Shown here: positions 32,879 to 41,077 of the stretch, piece after piece
Layout of the letters: the number at the start of each line of letters is the position of its first letter
Numbering within the stretch: the stretch's first letter is position 1
DNA from: JBBQER01 sp052148155
Lineage (GTDB): Bacteria; Actinomycetota; Acidimicrobiia; IMCC26256; PALSA-610
Reading direction: 5' to 3'
Length of the DNA: 41,785 bases
Assembly (NCBI GenBank): GCA_052148155.1
Contig: JBKQIY010000143.1
Coordinates: 1 to 41,785, forward strand
The notes under the pieces: model-generated
Database searches by the model: none
What the model was told of the DNA's origin: nothing
The model's input: the letters and a program-made list of their open reading frames with translations, nothing else
Translations under genes and position numbers: made by a program

Positions 32879-34420
32879 TCACGGGTTCGGCTTGTTGGGC
32901 CATTCCCGAAACGTGCGACGGTGGCGGGCGCTCTCGGCCAGCATCGTGTCGACGTACACCAACTTTCGGATCATGTAGGAGCGTGACTCCTTCGGATCGA
33001 GGTACAGGTTGTAGAGCCGTCCGTAGCCGTAGTGCTGCACCGTGCCGGTAAACCCGCCGGGGTTTACGACGTCGGTGTCGTTGTCGGTGATCGAGGCCGA
33101 CATGTACTTGTACTCGCCGACGCGTACGGCCGAATAGTTGAGTGTCAGCCAGTAGTGCTGGGCCTTGCGGTTCGAGACCACTTCGCCTTCGTCGGCCGGC
33201 GCGAGCAAGAACGACGTCTGGTCGACCGTGTCGAGATAACGGTCGTTCGGGACGCGGTCGGCGGCGTCGGCGAGCGTGACGCACGTGGCGAACAGATCGA
33301 GGAGGTGTACGAGGCCGTCACTCGAACGACTGGGCTCGACCATCCCTGGCCAAGCAACGATCGCGGGGACCCGTACCCCGCCTTCCCAGGTGGAACCTTT
33401 GGCGCAGCGAAACGGTGTGAACGCCGAGTCCGGCCACGTCTCCATTTCTGGTCCGTTGTCGGACGAGATCACCACCATCGTCGACTCCAGCTGACCGGTC
33501 CGTTCGAGTGTGTCGACCAGCCGACCGCAAATGTCGTCGAGTTCGACGAGCGCGTCCTTGTACGGATGTTTCGCCGGTGAACGTCCAAGGAAGTCGGGAT
33601 GCGGATAGTTGTCGAAGTGGGCGCCGCGCGTGCAGTGGTACAGGAACCATGGCCGGTCGCGGCCGGCCATGGTCTCAATGAACGCCTGGGAGTATGCGCA
33701 CCACTTGTCGTCGAGTTGCGAGAGCACCGGGATGGTGACTTCGTCGACCTCTTCGACGTCACCGCCGCGTGCGGCGTGGACGAAGCACTTGTTGAACGCG
33801 ATGTTCTTCACCCATTCGGTGCGCGCCTCGCTGTACACGACTTCCGGGAAGAAGTACGGGTCGCGCCACTCGGTGTACATGTCGGAGACGGACAAGAATC
33901 CGTAGAAGTCGTCGAAGCCGACGTGCTGGGGTTGGCTTTCGCGGTTCTCGCCCATATGCCATTTGCCGACCGCCTGGGTGACATAGCCGGCGTCGGAGAG
34001 GATCTGCGGCAACGTGATCTCGCCTTGCAGCCCGCCCGGCATGCCGTACATCGGCGGTATCAACAGCCCATGGCGCATCGGAAGTCGGCCGGTCATGATC
34101 GACGCGCGGGTCGGCGTGCACGACGGTTCGCTGTAACACGATGTGAGCATCAACCCGCCACGCGCGAGTCGATCGATGTTCGGTGTCGGTGCGCCGACCG
34201 CGACTCCACCGCCGTAGCAGCCGAAGTCGCCCCAGCCGACATCGTCCATGAGGATCACCAAGACATTCGGACGGCGGCCGGTGCGGGCGGCGAAGGCGTC
34301 GAGCTTGGCTTTGGCGGCCCGTTCGCGTGGTTCCAACACGAAGCGAGGCTCGCGGTTGGGGGCGGGCGCCTCGACCGGGCCGGTGATGGGATCGACGGTC
34401 GGCTCCGCGGCGACGGTCAC
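32879..34420 (-). CDS. Arylsulfatase-type sulfatase (CTPTR motif)
   Basis: 513 residues. The sulfatase signature starts at VLVILMDDVGWGDFG, and the formylglycine-modified site is CTPTR (101-105), where Cys101 would be converted to formylglycine. The Thr at the Ser position of CxPSR is a known variant. GKWHMGENRES, YHCTRGAHFDNYP and ISSDNGPEME carry further metal ligands. There is no signal peptide, so a cytoplasmic or non-Sec location is expected. The GTG at 34420 overlaps the stop of the DinB-like gene (GTGA), showing translational coupling. It is the last gene of the 34999-34417-32879 operon. The substrate is unknown; another sulfatase lies at 36822. Confidence 0.9.
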   Translation of the reverse strand: MTVAAEPTVDPITGPVEAPAPNREPRFVLEPRERAAKAKLDAFAARTGRRPNVLVILMDDVGWGDFGCYGGGVAVGAPTPNIDRLARGGLMLTSCYSEPSCTPTRASIMTGRLPMRHGLLIPPMYGMPGGLQGEITLPQILSDAGYVTQAVGKWHMGENRESQPQHVGFDDFYGFLSVSDMYTEWRDPYFFPEVVYSEARTEWVKNIAFNKCFVHAARGGDVEEVDEVTIPVLSQLDDKWCAYSQAFIETMAGRDRPWFLYHCTRGAHFDNYPHPDFLGRSPAKHPYKDALVELDDICGRLVDTLERTGQLESTMVVISSDNGPEMETWPDSAFTPFRCAKGSTWEGGVRVPAIVAWPGMVEPSRSSDGLVHLLDLFATCVTLADAADRVPNDRYLDTVDQTSFLLAPADEGEVVSNRKAQHYWLTLNYSAVRVGEYKYMSASITDNDTDVVNPGGFTGTVQHYGYGRLYNLYLDPKESRSYMIRKLVYVDTMLAESARHRRTFREWPNKPNP

Positions 34421-34986
34421 GAGGTCATCCCACCGAGCCCGACGAGCCCTCGCGCGAGTTCGATTTCGCCCATATGACGCAGCCCGTGCTGGTACAGCCA
34501 GCACTCGAAACCGTCGAGCACGGTCACGCCTTCGGGCCCGGCCACCTGCGCGCTATAGGTGCTCGCGACCTGCGGGGGAAACGGCCGGGTGATGAGCACC
34601 CGAGTGAAGTCGGCGGGATCGATGTCGTCGAGATACGCCTCGGTCCGATCGAACACGGTGCGCTGGTATGCGCAGAACGCGTCGTAGTCGCCGATGCGTT
34701 GGTCGACCATCTCGTCGACGGTGCGGTGCTTGCCGTGATCGTTGACCGTCATCTGCACGCGTGTTTGCCAGTCGTCGTTCCACACGGGCGCGACGCCGGT
34801 GATCAACATGAAGCTCGCGTCTTCCATGTTCGTGTAATGGAACAGCGAAAACGCGATCGGGAGCACCCCTTCGCGTTCGAAATGGTTCACGTGCTCGATG
34901 CCCATCGAGCCGACCGCTTGGTAGTAGAGCGAATGCATTGTGCGCATCCGCCGTTGCAGTGAATCGAGCAAGAGGTCTGCGGCCAT
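34417..34986 (-). CDS. DinB-like helical protein
   Basis: 189 residues, largely helical, with conserved His in HVNHFEREGVLPIAFSLFHY (near residues 32-51) and QHGLRHMGEIELARGL near the C-terminus, an arrangement like the DinB/YfiT bundle with a His-rich metal site. I do not assign a reaction. ATG 34986 has AAGGAG six nt upstream. It lies between the halohydrin dehalogenase-like gene (12-nt gap) and the sulfatase (overlap), which makes it a member of the same pathway. DinB-type proteins often act as thiol-dependent transferases, so a conjugation step is conceivable (inference). Confidence 0.72.
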   Translation of the reverse strand: MAADLLLDSLQRRMRTMHSLYYQAVGSMGIEHVNHFEREGVLPIAFSLFHYTNMEDASFMLITGVAPVWNDDWQTRVQMTVNDHGKHRTVDEMVDQRIGDYDAFCAYQRTVFDRTEAYLDDIDPADFTRVLITRPFPPQVASTYSAQVAGPEGVTVLDGFECWLYQHGLRHMGEIELARGLVGLGGMTS

Positions 34987-34998
34987 CGGTGCTCCTTT

Positions 34999-35745
34999 TC
35001 AGGCCCACCCGCCGGCGTAGGCGACGAACTGGCCCGTGGTGAATCGACTCGTCCCATCGAGGAACGGCATGCAAAACGACGCGAACTCCTCGACCGTGCC
35101 GAGCCGCCGCAACGGGACCTGCGCTTCGATCTGGGCACGAACCGCGGGGTCGTCGGCGCCGGACGCGCGCAGGAACTCGGGAAAGTCCATGAAGTTCGTG
35201 CCGACCGCGTTCACCTGCACGCCGTGGCGTGCCACCTCGCCCGCGACGTTGCGTGTGAGCATCGTCGCGCCCGCACGCGCCGCCGAATACAGCGGAGCGC
35301 CCGGAGTGGGCCGCGCGCCTGCGGCGCTCGTGATGACGAGCACTTGGCCGTCGCCCCGCTCGACCATCGACGGCAGCACAGCTTGGAGAAAGTGGAACGG
35401 CGCCTCCAGACAGCCGCGCACCGCAGCGTGCAGATCGTCGAGCGTCGAAGACAAGAAACGGCCCGTGATCACCCGGCCCGAGAACGCGGCCGCCGCGTCG
35501 ATCCGACCGAACCGCGCCAGACCGGCGCTGACCAAACGCTGGGCCGACTCCGGATCTGAGAGATTGCGGACACCGTCGACGGTTTCGACCGCGACGCCGA
35601 GGTCGCGCAGCTCGTCCGCGAAACCTGGTCCGGGATCGCCGAGCACGAGGTCGTGCCCGCGTGCGGCTAGGAAACGGGCGAGGGGCGGCCCAACATAGAA
35701 GCTGGCGTCGCCGACGAGGGCGACGCGGCGCTCAGACCCGGTCAT
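34999..35745 (-). CDS. Halohydrin dehalogenase-like SDR protein
   Basis: 248 residues with an SDR-like fold (VALVGDASFYVGPPLA at the start, ITSAAGARPTPGAPLYSAAR in the middle, FTTGQFVAYAGGW at the end). The SDR catalytic YxxxK is replaced by YSAAR: Ser140, Tyr153 and Arg157 fit Ser-X12-Tyr-X3-Arg. The N-terminal Gly-rich cofactor motif is replaced by a G-X4-Y-X-G form. Both changes match halohydrin dehalogenases, which use Ser-Tyr-Arg and have lost NAD binding in favour of a halide site (motifs T-X4-F-X-G and S-X12-Y-X3-R). Such enzymes convert vicinal haloalcohols to epoxides and can open epoxides with nucleophiles. Ordinary SDRs remain an alternative. Its promoter is at 35746-35781. Confidence 0.78.
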   Translation of the reverse strand: MTGSERRVALVGDASFYVGPPLARFLAARGHDLVLGDPGPGFADELRDLGVAVETVDGVRNLSDPESAQRLVSAGLARFGRIDAAAAFSGRVITGRFLSSTLDDLHAAVRGCLEAPFHFLQAVLPSMVERGDGQVLVITSAAGARPTPGAPLYSAARAGATMLTRNVAGEVARHGVQVNAVGTNFMDFPEFLRASGADDPAVRAQIEAQVPLRRLGTVEEFASFCMPFLDGTSRFTTGQFVAYAGGWA

Positions 35746-35781
35746 TTGCCCAACACTAAGTTATGACATACTCACTGTCAA
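35746..35781. promoter_or_regulatory. Divergent overlapping leaderless promoters with operator
   Basis: Minus strand: TTGACA (complement of 35776-35781), 17 nt, TAGTGT (complement of 35753-35758), then 7 nt to ATG 35745. Plus strand: TTGCCC (35746-35751), 17 nt, TACTCA (35769-35774), then 7 nt to ATG 35782. The inverted repeat TGACA (35764-35768) and TGTCA (35776-35780) overlaps the minus-strand -35 box and the plus-strand -10/start region. This is a compact switch expected to bind the TetR protein encoded at 35782. Confidence 0.7.
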
Positions 35782-36414
35782 ATGTTGTCTGACGCGGGTG
35801 AGCTCATCGACGACCACGACCTCGACGGCCGCACCGCGCGCCGCGACCGCAACCGCGTCGCCGTGCTCGACGCCGTGCTCGAGCTGTTCTCCGAAGGTGA
35901 CCTGCGCCCGTCGCCCGAGCGGGTCGCGGCCCGCTCGGGGGTATCGCTGCGGTCGGTCTATCGCTACGTCGCCGACCGCGGCGATCTGATCCGCGCTGCG
36001 GTCGACCGGCATCTCGAGCGAGTCCAGCCGCTGTTCGTGATCGACTCCGGGGGCGAAGGCACGATCGCGGTACGCGTCGAGAATTTCGTGCGGGCACGGA
36101 TGCGCGGCTACGAAGCGATCGCCGCGACCGCGCGCGCGTCGCGGCTGAGCGCGGGGACCAACGACCTCATCCGAGACCAGCTCGACCGGGCCCGGCGTCT
36201 GTTCGGAGCGCAAGTTGAGCAGCAGTTCGCACCCGAACTCGACCTGCCCGAGCCCGAGCGACAGGCGGTGCTCGCGGCGGCCGACGCGCTCACCCAGATC
36301 GAAACGATCGACCTGTACCGAGTGCACCGCGGATACTCCTCGGCGGAGACTCACACGCTGCTCGTCACCGCGCTGCGGGTGCTGCTCGATCCGGCCGCTC
36401 GAGGTGATCACTGA
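35782..36414 (+). CDS. TetR family transcriptional regulator
   Basis: 210 residues. The N-terminal helix-turn-helix is clear (DRNRVAVLDAVLELFSEGDL, then PERVAARSGVSLRSVYRYVADRGDLIRAAV, about 20-78). The C-terminal half is helical with no recognised ligand signature. ATG 35782 is the first codon after the compact promoter described at 35746-35781, with no ribosome site, consistent with a leaderless transcript. Its stop overlaps the next ATG in TGATG, so it is co-transcribed with the SRPBCC, sulfatase and oxidoreductase genes. Likely controls both arms of the cluster. Confidence 0.9.
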   Translation: MLSDAGELIDDHDLDGRTARRDRNRVAVLDAVLELFSEGDLRPSPERVAARSGVSLRSVYRYVADRGDLIRAAVDRHLERVQPLFVIDSGGEGTIAVRVENFVRARMRGYEAIAATARASRLSAGTNDLIRDQLDRARRLFGAQVEQQFAPELDLPEPERQAVLAAADALTQIETIDLYRVHRGYSSAETHTLLVTALRVLLDPAARGDH

Positions 36415-36821
36415 TGGCCACGATCCGCCGGCAGGTACGGATCGCCCGGTCGGCTTCCGACGTGTGGGCGATCGTCGGCGATCCGGCGGCGCTGGCGCGC
36501 TGGTTTCCCGGGGTCGTCGACGCGCAGGTCGACGGAACGACGCGCGTGATCACGACCGCGGCCGGAATTCCGATGCCGGAACAGATCGTGACCAATGACC
36601 CGCTCCAACGCCGGTTCCAGTACCGGATCACCTCACCGATCGTTCGGGAGCACCTCGGAACGATCGACGTGTTCGACCTCGCCGACGGGACGAGCCTCGT
36701 GTCCTACGCGACCGACTGCCTTCCGGATGCGGTCGCGCTGATCATCGGCGGCGCGTGCGGCAACGCGCTGCACGAGTTGGCGCGACAGCTCGAGTCCGTC
36801 AGTCAGGAATCGGAGGGTTAA
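36414..36821 (+). CDS. SRPBCC family protein
   Basis: 135 residues with the START/SRPBCC pattern: RQVRIARSASDVWAIVGDP, ALARWFPGVVDAQVDG, a central FQYRITSPIVREHLGTIDVF, and a final long helix IIGGACGNALHELARQLES. Such proteins bind hydrophobic ligands in a cavity, and many in catabolic operons are polyketide cyclase-like or carriers. ATG 36414 shares an A with the preceding TGA. It is coupled to the TetR gene before it and the sulfatase after it. Function unknown. Confidence 0.83.
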   Translation: MATIRRQVRIARSASDVWAIVGDPAALARWFPGVVDAQVDGTTRVITTAAGIPMPEQIVTNDPLQRRFQYRITSPIVREHLGTIDVFDLADGTSLVSYATDCLPDAVALIIGGACGNALHELARQLESVSQESEG

Positions 36822-38390
36822 GTGGGCCGCAAGATCTTGTTCGTCACGACAGATCAACAGCGATACGACACGCTCGGCTGCAACGGCGGGACGCTGGCCC
36901 GCACCCCGGTCGTCGATGCGCTCGCGGCGAGCGGCGTTCGCTACGAGCGCGCGGTGGCGCAGTCGGTCGTGTGCATGCCGTCCCGGTCCACGATCCTGAC
37001 TGGACAACATCCGAGCACGCACGGCGTGTGGATGAACGGCGTTCCCTTGCCAGTCGATGCGCCTTCGGTGGCGGCGCAACTGCAGCGCGGCGGCTACCGC
37101 ACCGCACTGATCGGCAAGGCGCACTTCGAGCCGTTCATGGATCCATTCGGTCGCTTCACCGAGAACATGCTTGCCCGATCGGGTGAGGAGACGGCGCAAC
37201 GTCGGTGGGCCGACGGCAGTACCGGACCGCACCGCGGATTCGAGCATCTCGAGTTCGCCACGCACGGCGCCGCCGGGATGCTGCACTACGCGCAATGGCT
37301 CGCGGCGAATCATGCCGAGGCGATCGGGATGTATTACCCAGCGATCGACGGATCGTTCAACGTCAACGCGGCCGGTGGCGGCGCGTCGGGGGCACCGCAG
37401 GTGCACGACAATCCGATCCCGCGCGACTGGTACCACACCGACTGGGTCGCGCAACGCACGATCGATTGGCTCGGTTCGCTTCCAAGCGAAGACGATTGGT
37501 TCTGCTGGATGAGCTTTCCCGATCCGCACCATCCCTGGGATCCGCCGCAGTCCGAGCTGTCGCGCGTCGACCCGGGCGATGTTCCACTCCCCGGCGGCTA
37601 TCCAGCTGATCGCACCGAACGCGAAAAGGTCCTCGACGCCAAACCCCGACATTGGCGCCTCTGGTATGACGGAACGCTCGTGTCGAACTACGAGGCGCCC
37701 AAGGATTGGGTCCCCGCGACGCTGACCGACAGCCAAGTACGCGAGGTCAACGCGCGCAACGCGGTCGAATGTGAACTCATCGACGAGGCACTCGGCCGGG
37801 TGTTGCACGCGATCGCGACCCGCGGCTGGTCCGACGACACTGACGTGATCTTCACGACAGATCATGGTGAGCTGCAGGGCGACTTCGGCCTGCTGTTCAA
37901 GGGCCCCTACCACGTCGACGCGCTGATGCACCTCCCGATGATCTGGCGTCCCGCACCAAACGCAGGTGTCGCGCCCGCAGTCGTGACGCGGCCCGTCGGC
38001 CTCGTCGATCTCGCCCCGACGTTCACCACCATCGCCGGGTTCGCTCCGCAAGACTGGATGCAGGGCCATCCGCTCCCGGTGAACGACGTCGACGCGGACG
38101 CACGCGGGTTCGAGCGGGTGCTCACCGAGTGGGACAGTGAACAGTTCGGAGTCGAGGTGCACGTGCGGACGATCACCCGCGACGGCTGGGTGTGCAGCAC
38201 CTATCGACCGGGAACGGTGCACGACGGGAGCGAGGGCGAGCTCTACAACCTTGTCGAAGATCCGTCCCAGTGGGTGAACCGCTGGGACGACCCGTCGTGC
38301 GCGGCGCGGCGATCGGACCTGCTGGCCGACCTCGCCGACCACGAACCTCCTACGCGTCAGCCGCGACTCGACGTCGAAGCTCCCGTCTAG
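36822..38390 (+). CDS. Sulfatase (CMPSR motif)
   Basis: 522 residues. The formylglycine motif is the canonical CMPSR (51-55; CxPSR), preceded by FVTTDQQRYDTLGCNG with the Asp metal ligands. IGKAHFEPF, SFPDPHHPWDPP and FTTDHGELQGD give the remaining metal and sulfate-binding residues. The protein is closer to the choline/aryl sulfatase branch than to 34420-32879, which it does not closely resemble. No signal peptide is visible. GTG 36822 abuts the preceding stop (TAA at 36819-36821), so translation is coupled. The next gene begins six nt after the stop. The substrate is unknown. Confidence 0.9.
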   Translation: MGRKILFVTTDQQRYDTLGCNGGTLARTPVVDALAASGVRYERAVAQSVVCMPSRSTILTGQHPSTHGVWMNGVPLPVDAPSVAAQLQRGGYRTALIGKAHFEPFMDPFGRFTENMLARSGEETAQRRWADGSTGPHRGFEHLEFATHGAAGMLHYAQWLAANHAEAIGMYYPAIDGSFNVNAAGGGASGAPQVHDNPIPRDWYHTDWVAQRTIDWLGSLPSEDDWFCWMSFPDPHHPWDPPQSELSRVDPGDVPLPGGYPADRTEREKVLDAKPRHWRLWYDGTLVSNYEAPKDWVPATLTDSQVREVNARNAVECELIDEALGRVLHAIATRGWSDDTDVIFTTDHGELQGDFGLLFKGPYHVDALMHLPMIWRPAPNAGVAPAVVTRPVGLVDLAPTFTTIAGFAPQDWMQGHPLPVNDVDADARGFERVLTEWDSEQFGVEVHVRTITRDGWVCSTYRPGTVHDGSEGELYNLVEDPSQWVNRWDDPSCAARRSDLLADLADHEPPTRQPRLDVEAPV

Positions 38391-38396
38391 CGCGCC

Positions 38397-39785
38397 GTGG
38401 TCGGCGACGAGCGCTATCGGAGCCGGAGCCTGTGGCTCGACCAGATCCGTGAGCCGCTCACGCCCCAGTGTCCACTGACCGCTGACGCGACCTGCGACGC
38501 CGCGATCGTGGGTGGAGGCTTCACCGGCTTGTGGACGGCCTATTCGCTCGCGCGGGCCGAGCCAACGTGTCGGGTCCGGATCCTCGAGGCCGAGACCTGC
38601 GGGTTCGGCGCGTCGGGTCGAAACGGAGGCTGGGCGTCGGCGTTGTTCGCCGGGACGCGTGCCGTCACCGCCAAACGGCGCGGCCGAGACGGCGTGCTCG
38701 CGCTCCACCGACAGATGGTCAGCGCGATCGACGACATCGAACGAACGTGCGCCGACGAGTCGATCGACTGCTCGTTCGAGCGGGGCGGCACGCTGATCCT
38801 CGCGACGTCACCGGCACACGTCGCGCGACTTCGAGAGCATGTCGAGGCCGACCATCGTTGGGGCATGGACGATCACGACATCCGGTGGCTCGACGCCGAT
38901 GACGCCTACCGTCGCGTTGGGAGCGCCCAGGTGTTCGGCGCCGCGTTCACACCGCACTGCGCCGCTCTCCAACCGGCGCGCTTGGCGCGTGGACTTGCCG
39001 AAGCGGTCCGGCGCCGCGGCGTGACCGTGCACGAGGCGACCCGCGTCCGCGCCGTGGAACCGGGACGCGTCGTCACCGACCAGGGCGTCGTACGGGCCGA
39101 CATCGTGGTGCGCGCCACCGAGGGATACACGCCGCAACTTCCCGGGATGCAACGTCGGCTCATTCCGATCTACTCGTTCATCATCGCCACCGAGCCGCTC
39201 CCGCCATCTTTTTGGGAACAGGTTGGGTGGCGTGATCGCGAGACGATCGGCGACGGCCGCCATCTCATCATCTACGCCCAGCGCACCGCCGACGACCGCA
39301 TCGCATTCGGTGGGCGGGGCGCGCCGTATCACTTCGGCTCTCGGACCCACGGCGCCTTCGACCGCGATCCCGCAGTGTTCGACGAACTCGCGCGCGTCAT
39401 GCACGACATGTTTCCCGGGACACGCGACGCCAACATCACGCACCGTTGGGGCGGCCCCCTCGGCGTTGCGCGCGACTGGTATCCCTCAGTCGGTCTCGAC
39501 CGTTCGACCGGCTTGGCGTGGGCCGGCGGCTACGTCGGCGACGGTGTCACGGCAGCGAACCTTGCGGGACGAACGCTCACCGACCTGATCGTGCGCCGCG
39601 ACACCGAGCGCACTGCGCTGGCATGGGTCGACCATCACAGTCGCGACTGGGAACCCGAGCCGCTGCGCTGGTTGGGAGTCAACGCCGGACTTCGGCTGAG
39701 CGCGGCCGCCGACCGCCGCGAGTCGCGCACCGGCCGGCGCGCCGTGGGTTACGAACGCGCGCTGGCGGTCATCGTCGGGAGCTGA
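38397..39785 (+). CDS. FAD-dependent amine oxidoreductase (DAO family)
   Basis: 462 residues. The dinucleotide motif AIVGGGFTGLWTAYSL (about 36-51) and the second FAD motif GASGRNGGW mark the DAO/PuuB-type family of amine or amino acid oxidases. Near the end, HRWGGPLGVARDWYPSVG and WAGGYVGDGVTAANLAG form the FAD-binding C-terminal part. Substrates in this group are polyamines, amino acids or sarcosine-like amines. GTG 38397 follows the sulfatase stop by six nt without a distinct ribosome site, so the start is the best of weak options. It ends the plus-strand arm of the cluster. A role in oxidising an amine released after sulfate removal is inference. Confidence 0.88.
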   Translation: MVGDERYRSRSLWLDQIREPLTPQCPLTADATCDAAIVGGGFTGLWTAYSLARAEPTCRVRILEAETCGFGASGRNGGWASALFAGTRAVTAKRRGRDGVLALHRQMVSAIDDIERTCADESIDCSFERGGTLILATSPAHVARLREHVEADHRWGMDDHDIRWLDADDAYRRVGSAQVFGAAFTPHCAALQPARLARGLAEAVRRRGVTVHEATRVRAVEPGRVVTDQGVVRADIVVRATEGYTPQLPGMQRRLIPIYSFIIATEPLPPSFWEQVGWRDRETIGDGRHLIIYAQRTADDRIAFGGRGAPYHFGSRTHGAFDRDPAVFDELARVMHDMFPGTRDANITHRWGGPLGVARDWYPSVGLDRSTGLAWAGGYVGDGVTAANLAGRTLTDLIVRRDTERTALAWVDHHSRDWEPEPLRWLGVNAGLRLSAAADRRESRTGRRAVGYERALAVIVGS

Positions 39786-40291
39786 GCACCGAAGCCTCCA
39801 CGCCATGACCCCTGCGCAACGTGACGGAGGCTCAACGCACGTTTCGTACAAGCAGCGGCTCGCGGTCGCGGCGACGGCATCGGGTTGGCGGATCGCGCGT
39901 GCGGTCGGATCACCGTGCACGACCGAGCCGAGTCTCGTACTATGCCGTGATCGCGGACTCCGGCTGCGTAGGCTGGCCGCACGTCAACTGCACACGTCAC
40001 CCCCCCAACTCGAACGCGTGAGCACGATCGCACCGATAGCCGACCCGTACGTGGTATGCGGCGTCGAGCATGTTGGCGAATCGGCGCGTCGGATCCCACG
40101 CAGACCGACATACGACATAACGCGCGCTCAGCATTAGTGATACCGCGCTAAGTAGTACAGCGGAGTCGAAGAAAAACACCGGGAACCGACCGTTTTGATA
40201 CGACAGAAGAACTATGCCTAGTGTGCCCCAGCGCGTACGTAAAAGTCTGTCCAACCTGCCGCTGGGGCGGCTGTCAGGCCGGAGGGACCAC
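39786..40291. other. Intergenic region of about 505 nt
   Basis: No convincing gene. Frames on the minus strand (for example 39997-40413) start or end in low-complexity sequence and run antisense to the surface-protein gene. The section 40100-40220 is clearly AT-richer than its surroundings, as is common for promoter or horizontally acquired DNA. TTGATA (40195-40200) and TAGTGT (40219-40224), 18 nt apart, may be a promoter. A 9-bp inverted repeat follows at 40225-40268. Confidence 0.5.
40225..40268 (+). repeat. 9-bp inverted repeat upstream of the LPFTG gene
   Basis: GCCCCAGCG (40225-40233) and CGCTGGGGC (40260-40268) are perfect complements with a 26-nt loop. It ends 12 nt before the ribosome site GGAGGG (40281-40286). 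It could be a 5' leader hairpin or an operator. It is unrelated in sequence to the leaders at 6087 and 7631. Confidence 0.55.
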
Positions 40292-41077
40292 ATGCATCGG
40301 ATCCTGAACAATGCTCGCCGGAACAGCGCGCGAGTCGGGCTCGTCACCTTGGTCGCGACCGTGACCGTGGTGGCGTTTGCGCTCCCGGCGGGTGCGAATA
40401 CCGGGTTCGTCACGACATCGCAGACCTGCTACGAGTGGTCGGCCTCGGTATCGCTCAACACCAATGTCTCATCCTCCCACTTCGTGGAAGTGTCGTCGAC
40501 GATTCCTGGGACAACCGGCATTGTCGACGCTCACTACACGACAACCCAGTTGAGCCAGCCCTTGCAGATCTGGGAGGCCAGCGGTCCGGCACCGTCGAGC
40601 GGGACCGTCACGCTCACGATCCTGAACAGCGACCGGAGCCTGGACTTCACGCAATCGGCGGAGCTGCCGCCGCCCAGTTATTGCCCGACCACCACCACAG
40701 CACCGACGACCACGACGACGATGGCGCCGACAACCACGACGTTGGCACCGACGACGACTACAGCCGCACCAACCGCAATCCAGACGACGACGACCGCGGC
40801 TGCGACCACGACGTCGAGTTCCCCGACGACGTCGATCGAGACGTTGCCAACGAGCGTGATAGCGACGTCGACGACGCGACCCGCTACCGTGACCGTCGGC
40901 TCACAGGGCAGCACCATTCCGACGACGACGACCTCGATCATTCCTGGTTCGGCGTCTGAGACGCTTCCCTTCACCGGGAGCGGAGCGGCGTTCCCGGCCA
41001 TCTTCGGCCTGAGCTGCCTCACCGGCGGGGGGATGCTCGCGCTGCGTCGTCGACGTCGGTGGGTGGTTCGCCGCTAA
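40292..41077 (+). CDS. Cell-wall anchored LPFTG surface protein
   Basis: 261 residues. A signal peptide (about 1-35, cleavage near PAGA-NT) leads into an exported domain (about 36-130) with two Cys (in TSQTCYEW and PPSYCPT), probably a disulfide. A long Thr/Ala/Pro linker (about 131-224) is followed by LPFTG (225-229), a hydrophobic segment and a basic tail RRRRRWVVRR. This is a complete sortase signal, so the protein should be linked to the peptidoglycan. No domain was recognised in the exported part. ATG 40292 has GGAGGG five nt upstream and is preferred over the in-frame ATG 40214. It contrasts with the two LPHTL proteins, which lack the membrane part. Confidence 0.87.
   Translation: MHRILNNARRNSARVGLVTLVATVTVVAFALPAGANTGFVTTSQTCYEWSASVSLNTNVSSSHFVEVSSTIPGTTGIVDAHYTTTQLSQPLQIWEASGPAPSSGTVTLTILNSDRSLDFTQSAELPPPSYCPTTTTAPTTTTTMAPTTTTLAPTTTTAAPTAIQTTTTAAATTTSSSPTTSIETLPTSVIATSTTRPATVTVGSQGSTIPTTTTSIIPGSASETLPFTGSGAAFPAIFGLSCLTGGGMLALRRRRRWVVRR

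Noticed and set aside
39997..40413. Minus-strand 138-residue frame before the LPFTG gene
   Set aside because: It runs antisense to the signal peptide of a well-supported gene and lacks a ribosome site and domain.
40684..40830. CRISPR-like or tandem DNA repeat in the LPFTG gene
   Set aside because: The ACC/ACG repetition is a Thr-rich linker encoded in frame, with irregular units and no spacers.
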